DNA from: Elysia crispata
Lineage: Eukaryota; Mollusca; Gastropoda; Plakobranchidae
Assembly (NCBI GenBank): GCA_033675545.1
Contig: JAWDGP010006429.1
Span: 1,037,501-1,101,500 of the forward strand
Direction of reading: 5' to 3'
Length of the DNA: 64,000 nucleotides
The position numbers and the translations under genes were made by a program. Shown in pieces: positions 1 to 16,828 of this stretch. Every line of letters starts with the position of its first letter. Within the stretch, counting starts at the first letter, position 1. Below the pieces are notes generated by a model. The model was not told the origin of the DNA. It ran no database searches and saw only the letters and a list, made by a program, of their open reading frames with translations.

Positions 1-895
1 GGATGTTCAATCTAATGAAGTCTTCCTAATGGGGCATTATGATATAATATATTAGTTCAAATGGAAATTATAAAAAAAAAAAAATTCAAACTTGTAATAC
101 TGAGTAGGGAGTTCGATTGTGCAGGAATTGGGGTAAGGCAAAGGGAAATTAGATACCGCAATACTTGATTTACACCGCATTTAAAAAGGTATGAAGAAAA
201 GATAAAATCTATCTCACACGGAAACAAATTCAAATAACCTGGCTAAGGAAGTTAAGTATTCCAGCTCAGAGGCGGGGATCAAGTTCCTTCAATGTGAAGC
301 AAGCATCACTACGCGCTAGGCTTTAACTAGCTATCCATGTACTCAGTGTCGCGCCGCACACTTCAGTTTCAGTCCTCTGTGTTTATGACACCCATCTAGA
401 CTCCACAACAATTGGACCTTGTTAGCTGTTCGCAGAGCCGCTATAGAAAAGACAGGAAACTTTCTTATTGGAACTAATGGCACTAGCATTGTTGTTTTAT
501 GGACCGGCGTGGACTGTAGTATCCTATCCCTCATTTAGGCGTTGCAGAAATTCCAAGTTCGGGTTTACTTTTCGAGCCAAAAGGTGGCAACAGAGATAAG
601 AACGAAAACCAGAAAGATGTTGGCCAAACAGAGAAAGAATAATTATCTATATATTATTTTAACATCTAGTACCCAGAATCTTCCGATTTAATTCGATAAA
701 CTGACAGGATTAATAAAAGACCTTTTGCTTCTTTGATATTTGATGTAGCCCGTTCGAAAACAGCGATTTTCAGCTTTTTTATTATCAAACTTTAGCCCTT
801 TTCGAGTAAAGCAGAATGAAAAAGATAGGCCCTCAACTCACCTACTCAAGCAGTGGGACTAGAACTTGCAACTCTCTAACAGCACAACTACTGGC
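1..895. other. Non-coding stretch, nothing recognised
   Basis: AT-rich sequence without a convincing open frame, RNA gene or repeat. A short minus-strand open frame near 343-534 has no recognisable domain and no splice context that stands out. Confidence 0.6.
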
Positions 896-1013
896 AGAAG
901 AAGAAGAAGAAGAAGAAGAAGAAGAAGAAGAAGAAGAAGAAGAAGAAGAAGAAGAAGAAGAAGAAGAAGAAGAAGAAGAAGAAGAAGAAGAAGAAGAAGA
1001 AGAAGAAGAAGAA
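896..1013 (+). repeat. (AGA)n trinucleotide microsatellite
   Basis: About 39 uninterrupted AGA/GAA units. Because the period is three, every frame is open on both strands (poly-Glu, poly-Arg, poly-Lys or poly-Ser, poly-Phe, poly-Leu), so the 70-100 codon frames over this tract are artefacts. One strand is all purine, a composition able to form triplex (H-)DNA. Confidence 0.97.
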
Positions 1014-3260
1014 TCCAAGACAAAAAATACAATGAAAAAAATATGGAAGATTACCAAAGACTAGGTGTGATGAAAAGTGTGGTGAGAGAAGGAGCATACA
1101 GTGTTTTACACAGATATACTCTTCTCTCGGAGTGCTACGTCATTAGCTTGGCCTCTTCATCGGTCGATAAACTCTGAACATCACTATTCCTCGTCCACAG
1201 TTCTAAAAGCTTATTGGACTCATTCAATTAAGTTCGAGATTACGTTGTCTCCCGTTTCTTGTGGCTTAAATATTTAATCGGTTTGTACTATTTTTGAATC
1301 TCGATCATAACGGTAATGCTGATTTTTTATTTTTTCATTTTTTTTTCATAATTTTCTACATTGCATTTACTTTCATATTTTATGATGTTTCCTTTGCACA
1401 ATTGTTCCAATCAATTTTTTTTTTTATCTTTGATTTGTATTAACTTGAAACTTTATCATTTAACCATAGTTAAAAATTCAAACCAGGCGAACCACTGTAA
1501 ATGGTGACAATATAATGAGGGGGGGGGGGGTGGGGGGAAGAGAGAGAGTTTATCCTTGAATATGAAAGTAAATTAATAAAATTGAGGCTGTGCAATGTTT
1601 CAAATGAGAAAGTAACTTTCTTAATTTTGTCAAGCTTTCTATTCTAAACACATACGCGATCTTTTTTATGTTTAATATCGCAATTTGGATCAGTCTTATT
1701 ATTTCACGTTATAATTTATATTTTTATTTAGCTTCGCGCCGTTATAATTTTGCTAAGACATGTAAAATCTATACGTCGATAGACAACTTATATTTTAGGT
1801 TGTTTAGGCTCTGATTTTATGCAGGGTGTATAGGAATGAGCGCGTAAAGACAAGAACAATCTAATGCTTTGGAATATTGTGTGGGAAGGTTAAGCTATAA
1901 TTGCCTCAGTCTGTGGTAGACTAGCCGTAACTCAATCACACACTGCTATTATCTTTTTTTCTACAATCATCTGGGCATTTCTATATGACACTCGAAATCC
2001 TAGAAGCTGGAGATGTCAATTTTGATATAATTTTTATTTTGGTGTACAAGGGTCATTCCTAAAGCAAAATATAAATTGAAAAACCTGCTACAATTGTAGT
2101 TGGATTCTGGATTAAACTTTGTTGTTGTTTTTTTTTCTTTCTGTTTTTCATAATTCTAGAACCTGTTAAATCTTAATCCCAAAAACAAGACGAAATAAAG
2201 AGAAAAAATAGACCATCTTTGTATACTGCATCGGCACGTAACATGTCGGGAAAAATAGCCTCTTGCTTTCCGCATTGTTTACTGAATGTATCCGGCTGTC
2301 ATTAAAGGCCAAACTAACATTACGTGACAAGAGAAAATGAGAGAGAAGCAAATGTTATTGTTGCTGTTACTGAACACCACTCGAGTCGTGATGAATAGCC
2401 ATGATTAGACAGGCGGGAAGGCCCTACTTAGCTTCAGTAATACGAAATCGGAACAAAGGGAAAACTAAGGATAGCTTATTAAAAGATGGCATGGAATAAT
2501 TATGAGGGTTTCTTCGCCAGCAAAAAGATTGAGAAACAGAACCATGCAGAGAAGGCAGAGCTTGTGAAACATGAGAGGACAGTGCAGGCGTTAGAGAAAG
2601 AAACAGGCAGGTACGCAGAAAGTAAAAGAAAGGGGACGAAGCATTTGACAGACACAAACATACAAAGAGACATATAGACAAATAGACAGAAAGACAGACA
2701 GAAGGGTTTAACGTCAGATAGAATGAGAGAAAGAGGTGGAGAAAGGAGAAGGAATAACGATTATTTATTTTAATGAAATAAAAGAAAAAAAAAGAAACAT
2801 GAAAGCTAGAAAGAACACAAGCACTTGAAGAAATATTGAACATCATCTGCACAAGAAAGTAAAACAAGTTAGCTTCCCAAATTGGGGCCAACCGGGTCAA
2901 TCTCGACTTTAACAACATATGGTATTCAATAAGGATCTTATTCTTCTTCATACAACGTATTGCTCACAATCTGACAATGAAGCAACCGGCAGGCAAGATG
3001 CATGTTTTAAAGTTAACTGATATAAAATTCATAATTATTTAAATTGAAATTCCTGCCCCCCCTCCCCACACACACACACACACACATACATACACCTCTT
3101 TAAAATAATGCTTTAAATCCATCCTCTCCATCAAAATAAAAATTTATTTATTATAGCACAATGTCTCACAGCACTGGCGGCCGTGAAAGCAAATTCAAAG
3201 CATGAATCTATCGGAAATTAATTTTCAACCGCAAATAAGGTCCAAAACACGACAATATTA
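1014..3260. other. Non-coding stretch with short simple tracts
   Basis: AT-rich DNA. It holds an interrupted G-run around 1518-1538, a purine-rich/pyrimidine-rich strand asymmetry around 2480-2820, and a (CA)n tract at 3067-3086. No gene recognised. Confidence 0.6.
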
Positions 3261-3332
3261 TACTCCCCTCGCGCTGATTGTGGTAGAGCTGTTTTGAGCT
3301 AGTAGTTGCGATCCTTGGCTCTCAGGGGAGTA
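3261..3332 (+). tRNA. tRNA-like 72-nt hairpin (probable tRNA pseudogene or SINE head)
   Basis: The two ends TACTCCCCT and AGGGGAGTA are perfectly complementary over 9 bp and enclose a segment that makes the whole 72 nt, the size of a tRNA. Inside is a D-arm/A-box-like GTGGTAGAGC and a degenerate B-box-like AGTTGCGATCC. The anticodon stem does not pair well, and the TTC of the T loop is broken by an extra base. I read it as a decayed tRNA or tRNA-derived element rather than a working tRNA gene; no anticodon can be assigned. Confidence 0.35.
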
Positions 3333-5272
3333 CAAGGTCCTCTACTCTATTAAAGCTTGAAATATCTGTATGATTAATACTTACTTTGCACATCGCTCAT
3401 TCTATGTCTGCCGAGGTCTTTACACTTTGTGCTTTTCATTACTTTGGTGCTTACATGCAGATTGCTTTCTTCATAGCCGAACAGAATTCTCGGTGGGGCG
3501 ATAGTCAGATTGAGCTCGTCTCGTCGGTCATCCAATGGTCAAAGTAAGTTTCCAGTATCTATAAAATATTATCGTGTTCCCAGAGCTGCAGCCTGCTATA
3601 GGAAGTTAATGGGTCCAGATTAGTAATAAATTATAATCCTTCCTTTCTTCATATCAGAATATTCTTTAAAGAATTGAATACTCGTGAATCAGAGCCATAT
3701 TTTGATATGTACGCTTCAACTTTAAATCCGGTAAAATAATTATCTTCAAGAAAAGTGGAAAAAAACTTTCTTTAAATTTTGACGTGGTTGTTACAGTTTT
3801 TCAACTTTCGGAGGACAAAACAGCCAGTGGAGAATATTTCTGTCAATATCGGGCCCTACAATACAGATAGAAACCAATTTAGGTGTCAACTATTACGGGA
3901 TCAATAAAAGTAATTTCTCCCGGCTTCTGTCCTTCAAGTTGGAGCTCGAGAACAACGGATTGAAGACAAAAAAGAAATGTAAGAAACAATGACGACATCC
4001 AAACTGAAAGACTCGATTCTCTATAACCTTGAATATCAATCTACGAGAAAACTTCCACACCCACTATCCGAGCATAACATCCAAATTTTTTAAATTTTGC
4101 TTAAAGGAAGTTTTTCCAGATCATAGATTGTCCTGCAGTTCTATCGTTTCCTCTGAAAGTAAACCTAGCTGTTCGTGACCAAAATATTTATAGGTTAAAT
4201 GAACATTATAGGCTGCCACATATTTAAGCTGTTAGTGACACTTACAAATAAAAGGAAGAGGTTAAAAACTTTCATAGAGCATGCATTTCAAATAATTTTA
4301 TATGGACACAAATGTTATAAGATTCGATCAATGACGTTTCCTTTTGGTGAATGTGAGAAACTCGTTATTTTACATGCGCCTTGCGTGCACACAAAACATT
4401 AGTGTCAGTCCTGGTTTTCTGTTTTTCTGAATAGCAGCGCAAAGAGAACTGAGGAATGTAAACATGGGTTGAACCAGTGCAAATGTCAGCAAAGAATTGG
4501 GTGGCAGTAGCTGGGCCTAATCGACCGAGATTCACACATCACACATAATTATAGAAACTGGGCGATGCGAGTTTTTCTCAACTGAATACAGAGGGCGCGG
4601 GGGCAGAGGAGCCTTCGGATTATTCTATTATCGCTTGACCTTGATTATGATCGTGTCCACCGGCACCAGTGGCAGCTGAGCAGTTAAGATCAATAGAATT
4701 AGGGAGACCAGATTACTGCCGCCATCACGGAGAGAATAGTATTGGCGCTTCTTCAATATTTACTCTCAGTTCTTCAGTTCACATGTCGGGATGAAGTTAT
4801 GGGAGGGTCTCCTATTCCGCTCGGCATTTTTTACCCTTTGTGAATTATACAAAAACAGGATATGATTCATGTGTTCCAGTCGGTATAAATAAGGAAAAAG
4901 AGCTTGTACTGATGACATTTGTTATCATTTGGATGAATAAACTGCCACAGAGAAAGGAATAAGAGCTGATGAATTTCTTTAGAAAAACGAAAAGAAGAGT
5001 TAATTTTCCTGAATCACAGCCCCACAGGCTTCTAAATTATACAGGTTCGGGTGGGGGGGGGGGGGGGGGGGAAGGAGGTCGCTCGGCGCAATTAATAGTA
5101 ATAAGGTAATATATGAGCTCATTAAATATACAGTAATCAGAGGCGACTCATTCTGACTATATTCCAAGTCTCATCACAGATCAGGTAGAGGTGGATGGTC
5201 TGAACAAATCAGATGTAATCAGCGAGGTTACCAGTTTCCAATTGTTACTCCAGTCAATGATTTTCGGTATTA

Positions 5273-5274
<2 letters not shown>
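3333..5274. other. Non-coding stretch, one G-run
   Basis: No gene recognised. A run of 19 G lies at 5053-5071. A 67-codon open frame at 4199-4402 has no recognisable motif. Confidence 0.6.

Positions 5275-5359
<85 letters not shown>
5275..5359 (+). repeat. (AG)n microsatellite
   Basis: About 42 AG dinucleotides without interruption. It is followed by a few decayed purines and then unique sequence in which the tandem duplication at 5446 begins. Confidence 0.97.
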
Positions 5360-5363
<4 letters not shown>

Positions 5364-5445
5364 GAATTATCTAGGAGAACATCATGTTTTTGTAATTCTG
5401 TTCGAATAATTAGAAGCACAATTCGACTTGGAGTACCATGAAATA

Positions 5446-5740
5446 ATTCCACTTTATAGAGTTCATATAATTGATTAATTAGATTTCTGTTTTTATTTCT
5501 TTTATAATTCAGACAGCCTCATGAATCCTAATGACGGATTTGTTTCACTTTGTTTTGTTTTTTTAACAGAAGTGAATTCTTGCCTCTTTCAAAATATTAC
5601 GTATTGTGGAACAAAAAAAAAAAGTTAGTTTACATTAGTTTCATTCAAACCTAAAATATATAGACGCCAATTTTTCTTCCAGCAATCGGAATGGATTGAA
5701 AGCGGACCTTCTTCGTGGGTTGAGGGTCCACGTCGAGGGT

Positions 5741-5808
<68 letters not shown>

Positions 5809-5973
5809 CGTCCAAAGAGTGAATCTGTCTTATCATAAAATTTGTCAAAGACCAAAATTGAAAACCCATGGTTTCACCTTTGACGAATTTAACTTACTAC
5901 CGCACATTTTCCAACAGCAGTAAAAAACTGAAACATTTTGTAAAGTTCATTACAAATTTTGAAAAAATTAATG
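5446..5973. repeat. Tandem duplication, copy 1 (528 bp)
   Basis: This block, starting at ATTCCACTTTATAG and ending in GAAAAAATTAATG, is repeated immediately downstream at 5974-6449. Outside the AT tract the copies differ by only a few substitutions and an A-run length change, so the duplication is recent. Copy 1 contains a long (AT)n tract; copy 2 has a much shorter one at the same place, which explains nearly all the length difference. Confidence 0.95.
5743..5807. repeat. (AT)n tract within duplication copy 1
   Basis: About 32 AT units, fully self-complementary, preceded by CGTCGAGGGTAG and followed by TTACGTCCAAAG. The same flanks in copy 2 enclose about 7 units at 6269-6282. Confidence 0.95.
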
Positions 5974-6449
5974 ATTCCACTTTATAGAGTTCATATAATT
6001 GATTAATTAGATTTCTGTTTTTATTTCTTTTATAATTCAGACAGCCTCATGAATCCTAATGACGGATTTGTTTCACTTTGTTTTGTTTTTTTAACAGAAG
6101 TGAATTCTTGCCTCATTCAAAATGTTACGTATTGTGGAACAAAAAAAAAGTTAGTTTACATTAGTTTCATTCAAACCTAAAATATATAGACGCCAATTTT
6201 TCTTCCAGCAATCGGAGTGGATTGAAAGCGGACCTTCTTCGTGGGTTGAGGGTCCACGTCGAGGGTAGATATATATATATATTACGTCCAAAGAGTGAAT
6301 CAGTCTTATCATAAAATTTGTCAAAGACCAAAATTGAAAACCCATGGTTTCACCTTTGACGAATTTAACTTGCTACCGCACATTTTCCAACAGCAGTAAA
6401 AAACTGAAACATTTTGTAAAGTTCATTACAAATTTTGAAAAAATTAATG
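5974..6449. repeat. Tandem duplication, copy 2 (476 bp)
   Basis: Head-to-tail second copy of 5446-5973. It matches base for base apart from scattered changes (for example CTCTTT to CTCATT, AATATT to AATGTT, TTACTA to TTGCTA) and a short AT tract. No open frame of interest; a non-coding segmental duplication. Confidence 0.95.
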
Positions 6450-7138
6450 TTTAAAAAATACAACCAAAGACTTCAAACTATTCCATCTCATGCAAGGATA
6501 ATCATTAATTACAGCCATGATTCAGTAGCTCCATCGTTATTTGCCCATCTGCTTTAACCATCGAGTTTGTTTATGGTAGCATTATGACTCCAGCAGAGAT
6601 TGTGAATCAACAAAATCAGCCCTGTATCGATCTAGCAGCCATTTTAAGGGAAACGATGATCAGTGCAGATAACGTTCATTTATTTTTTCGCCTCTGGTAC
6701 GTGTGGTACGTGTGGGTGTGTTGGTGTATATGAATTAATAACTTCCCCCAGGCAGGAAATGAGGTTGTGAGTAAGGATATTAAAAAAATAAGAAAAAGAG
6801 GACTACATACATATATCACATGGAATCACAAATTGAGTTCTCTCACTCGCTCTCCCTCTTCTCTCTTTAATTTTTTTTTCTTTTTCTCTTTCGTTGTATT
6901 GTTTACCTCTTTATATCTATCTATCGATTTATCTATCAATCAATCTATCTAGTTAGCTAGCTATCTGTCTTTCTATCTTTCTCTCACTCAGACTTTTCCT
7001 TATAATTCTAATTCATTCTTTCTCAGTGTCTCTTTTATAAGGACCGTTTATCAACCATCTCTCTATCTATCTGTCTGTTTCCCTATGAATCCATTTATCT
7101 TTCTATAAAACTATATATAACTACATCTATACGTGTGC

Positions 7139-7179
<41 letters not shown>

Positions 7180-8318
7180 TACATATATATTCGAACAGGG
7201 CATAATTCTTTTTATTTTTAACTAGATAAAATATCCAAATGTTCGTCAATCTTTATATTGGTGTTGTACCTAACAAGCTGAAGTGCACGGTATTGATTGA
7301 ACAAAATTATGTCTTACCCTGAAAAAAGCACGGTCAGGTATTTGCTTCTCGTCGTTTCCGTTCAGCTTGTTATTTTCTGAGTTTTTCTGAGTTTTATTTT
7401 GTTATGGAAAGAGCGTGTAGAACTAAAAAAAAATTAATATTGAAAAATCCACGTCTATAGTTTTTTTAACCAAGCTTATTGCAATAAAAGTCCGCATATA
7501 TAATTATGAGCAATTCATTCCTAACAAATTGCTCATAGATAGATACAAATATATCACATCTAAACCTTCTTCCGGCAAGCCATCTTAATAAAAAAAATTG
7601 TCACGTCCTACAAAGACGACACAGTGCAACAAATTATTGTCTCTTTGCTTGAGAAGAAATAAAATAATGTTTCGTAACCAAGACATGAAAAGGAGGCTTT
7701 TTTGTTCAAATTGTATCAACAATTTTCCAGCAGTATTGCTCGCATGAGGGCGGCTCTTGAAACATTGTTTGCTCCATACTATAACTAACCTTACAGGATA
7801 CATTCGACCGTTCAGAGGCGAATCGAAGTGTGTGCATTTTGGTCCGTTTTAGATTGTGATTTGATCACAATACGGCTTCTGTCACAGCGATATGTAGAGT
7901 CCCTGAGGTTCTACAAAACAATTAAGTCGCGTCGACGATCCTATATTTTTGCGCCAGGTCTTCCAAAGGCAGATTGACATGTCACGTCGACTGCTTGCGT
8001 GAGCATAGCAAGGGGGAAGTTATGAACTGTTTGTTAAATGTGATTTTCTGAATCTGCAAAAAAATAAATTGTCAGTTCCCTTGTACAAGTATACTGTTTG
8101 ACTAATGAATCATTCAGAGCACATCTGCCTTATAACAGATATCCAGGTCTTTTCTAAGACTCTAAATCGTGCTTGTTTGACAAAGTACTGTGCATGAATT
8201 TGTGAAGCTGTAAAAATGACTGACCTACCAAAAGGATAAATGGTTTAACAGTGAATAGTTTATAAGATATTAATCTAACTGGTGAGTTCCTAACTCCCGT
8301 CGAATAACGCGATAAAAC
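6450..8318. other. Non-coding stretch with (AT)n and TATC-rich patches
   Basis: TC/TATC-rich sequence at about 6840-7090 and an (AT)n tract at 7142-7190. No gene recognised. Confidence 0.6.
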
Positions 8319-8612
8319 GTTGAAGTGCAAAATAACTCATATCGCAGACAGTCTTAGAGGTGACCGGATGTTGAAGTACACAATCACTCACATCGCAGAC
8401 AGTCTTAGAGGTGACCAGATGTTGAAGTACACAATCACTCACATCGCAGACCGTCTTAGAGGTGACCGGATCTTGAATTACACAATCACTCACATCGCAG
8501 ACAGTCTTAGAGGTGAGCGAACGCTGAAGTACACAATCACTCAGATCGCAGACCGTCTTAGAGGTGAGCGAACGCTGAAGTACACAATCACTCACATCGC
8601 AAACGGTCTTCG
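8319..8612. repeat. 51-bp minisatellite, about 5.7 copies
   Basis: The unit carries ATCGCAGACAGTCTTAGAGG followed by a variable segment and a conserved TACACAATCACTCAC. The start ATCGCAGAC recurs at 8341, 8392, 8443, 8494 and 8545, with a variant at 8596, always 51 bp apart. The early units carry GTGACCGGAT and the last two GTGAGCGAACG, so the array changes variant along its length. As 51 is 17 codons, frames stay open on both strands (125 codons plus, 101 minus, giving a 17-residue repeat with ITHIADSLRG as core). No start context or flanking coding sequence supports translation. Confidence 0.95.
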
Positions 8613-11313
8613 TGGTGATGCGCGTCTCTCTCTCTTTTTTTTTTTTTTTTGGCCCATTTCATTTACCATCCCAACCCTCTGTTTTTTTTTCACATAAAAA
8701 GAGTTGAACATGAAAGGTGTTGGACCTGTGCGACGCAAGATTAGGCTCTATTGTACTGCTAAGACTAGTATCATTGGAGCATTTCGGAAAGAGCTCAACG
8801 CCGTCACGTAGCTTTTGGGTTTTACCATCCGTTTTTCTTCACGAAAGAGCATGTAAAAGCATTTAGTATAAAAGGAAAACCTTTTGATTCAACCGTAGCA
8901 AAAATAGTTAAAATAATATAAGTAAATAAAAACCAATGCACTCACAAAATATTAAAACTGATTTGCAGAGGAAGGATCAAAACTGCTAGATGATTACGCT
9001 AAAAGTTGCACACATGCAATTCAAACAGACGTGGAAACTCAAAACAAGATAGATATAGGGGAAAACAGCTCGGAAAATATTATAGAATGTGTCCGCAGGA
9101 GCCAAACAGTATCAGTTCGAAATTCTAGACATCGTTCGGGATATTAAACAGGCATTTAATAGAAAAAAACTGCGTGATAACTTGCTCTTAGAGAGAGTCA
9201 GAACTACTCCAACAGCACTAGCCAAGGTAGGAGCCTTGCCATTATAATTGTCAGTCAAATTACAATCACCTCATTACGCTAGCCCAAGTCAACGACCCCG
9301 AGTTTCCTGTCCTTAATGAGGTATACCTGTGGATGAGTAAACAACTCTTAACCAAGTGGTAGCTTAGGACTTAGCCTATAAAGTTGATACTTAGAAACGT
9401 CGCTTTTGTTCTCATTTGCGCTAAATTTCGTGTTAAGGATGTTGAATTACTGATGTGTAATAGTTTTCGTATTTTAGAAAATTGATAAAGATACTATTTG
9501 AAGAACGATTTTACGAAACCGAATAAAATATAATCTGAAAGCATTTGCGTTGACACTTCGTATCTATTCCATTGGAAGAATTTTTTTTTCTTTTCTGTAC
9601 ACTAGTAAGTTAAATTTTTCAAACGTCTTCCGCAACAAACTAAGCTAGTGATATAAGCAGCTAGTATCTTATAAAGTATTCATCAAATTTGTAAAAAAAA
9701 AAAGAAAGAAAAATACCAATCTGTTCACAGAACCTTTCAAACGAATGAAAGGGTAGCTAGAATTTCCCGCACGATAGTGCACCTGGAGGCATTTCATTTT
9801 CTGGTCGTGATTACACTGCCTTATAATGAGGGTCAAGAGAGATCTATAAGAAGATTGGGAAAGTAAAGAATTATTTATCATATGGTTTTAAAGGTCATCA
9901 GCTTAAAAAAAAAATAATGGTTTCTGCGGTTCAGAAAACCACTCTTTAAGAATTTTATATTAAAGAAAATAAAATCAGCAAAGAATACACATAACGATAA
10001 AAAAAAATTGGACCGCTAATAATGACAGTAATTAAAAAAAAATGACAATAACAGAATAAAGAATTAGAATCGTTTTAAATTACGCCTTTACAAGAGTAAT
10101 CGTTAAAATTATTTGAAACGCCGTAAGACAATATTTGATTATCATCAGACTTGATTCGCTAACTATCTCCAAATCCTTTAACTCATTAGATAAAATAATA
10201 TAAGAGTTTAACAAAATCCTGTTATTCTCCTAGGGTTCTTTAGTTAAAAAAAATGCCACGACAAAAAGAATACAGATTTTTACCCCAAATACCGGTGCAA
10301 TTTGAGGTGTAAAAAGGCCGGAATAAGAAATTGAGTGAAAACTGCCATACTCTTTGCTAAAAAAACCGCAGTATGGTTTATCAATAAAAGATCTTCTTAA
10401 GTTAAGTGGTAAATGAATAAAACGAAATCATTTAAGTAAAATCTGACATCTCCCAGTCTTAGAAACAAGATTTTAATATGTACTAACCTAAAACTACAGC
10501 TCATTCTGTTCAAAGAATTTTCCGAAAAAAAAAAAAGATTCGACTCTTTCAGATGGGCGATGATCTATAGAGTGGATGGTTTGTCAAGCCAGTAGTAGAA
10601 GTGAACCTGGCGAAAGTTCACCCTTGATTTTGCTGACACTTGCAGGCTAAAATATAGATCTCAGAGTATCGTTGTCTAAAATCCAAAAACTTATTTAATA
10701 CTGATAAAAAGTAATTCAGCTATTTGCCCAAGTTACCTTGTTTAAAAAATTTGCTAACATCTGTAGACGTATATTTCAGAGCCGACCATTCAAATTATTT
10801 GTGCTTGCTAACCGTTTAGGTTTATTTTTATCATTCATCTAAAGCAAAATCAATGGAAATAAAGAAGTGCAGTTAAGTAATGGTCGGCGGGGTCAAAACA
10901 ATGCAGTCTTTTCAATAAAGGGCTGTGGAAAAACGAAAAAAAATGATAGACAGATAGGTAAATAAGAAGGCATGAAGATATTATCTTATCCGAACCAAGG
11001 GTATATTGGTAATATTCTCACTATGGGCTGAGGGAGATGTGTATTATTAATAAAGATTCATATCTATAGATAAAAATAAATGGATCGACTAGAAGGAAAA
11101 GAAAGATAATTGATAGATGCAGATATAGATGAAGTTCTTTTTTTCACGTTTCTTAGGGTTGAGTAATCTTTTTTTTTAGTTTTTTTTTTTTTTTCAAATC
11201 TAATAACGCTGTCTCTGCCTTCGCCTTTTCGACAAACTCTAGATAACTCAATAACAGAAATCTCGCGGAGAGAATCCTGAAAATTAAGTAAAGATCTTAA
11301 CAATAAGGCTTTG

Positions 11314-11316
<3 letters not shown>
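8613..11316. other. Non-coding stretch, nothing recognised
   Basis: AT-rich, with several A/T homopolymers (T-run at about 8635-8652). No gene, RNA or structured repeat recognised. Confidence 0.6.

Positions 11317-11397
<81 letters not shown>
11317..11397 (+). repeat. (TC)n microsatellite
   Basis: About 40 TC units. It is followed about 100 bp later by an (AG)n tract, so the two form an inverted pair able to fold into a large hairpin. Confidence 0.97.
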
Positions 11398-11401
<4 letters not shown>

Positions 11402-11496
11402 AACATCTCACTCAACTGACCTCGATCTGTGTCCACAAAAACATTGAATTCTCGGTCGGAGTAAATCATCAGAGAGAAGAATGAAAGTGGAAGGAT

Positions 11497-11498
<2 letters not shown>

Positions 11499-11564
<66 letters not shown>

Positions 11565-11640
11565 CAGAGAGACAGAGACAGATAGACAGAGAGAGACAGA
11601 GACAGAGAGAGAGAGACGGACAGAAGTCAGACAGACACAC
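11499..11640 (+). repeat. (AG)n and (GACA)-type compound microsatellite
   Basis: Pure AG at about 11499-11546, grading into GACAGA, GATAGA and GACGGA variants to about 11640. Opposite in strand sense to the (TC)n tract at 11317-11397. Confidence 0.93.

Positions 11641-16828
<5,188 letters not shown>

Noticed and set aside
816..1177. Open frames over the AGA array (poly-Glu, poly-Arg, poly-Ser, poly-Phe)
   Set aside because: A period-three microsatellite leaves every frame open; no gene context.
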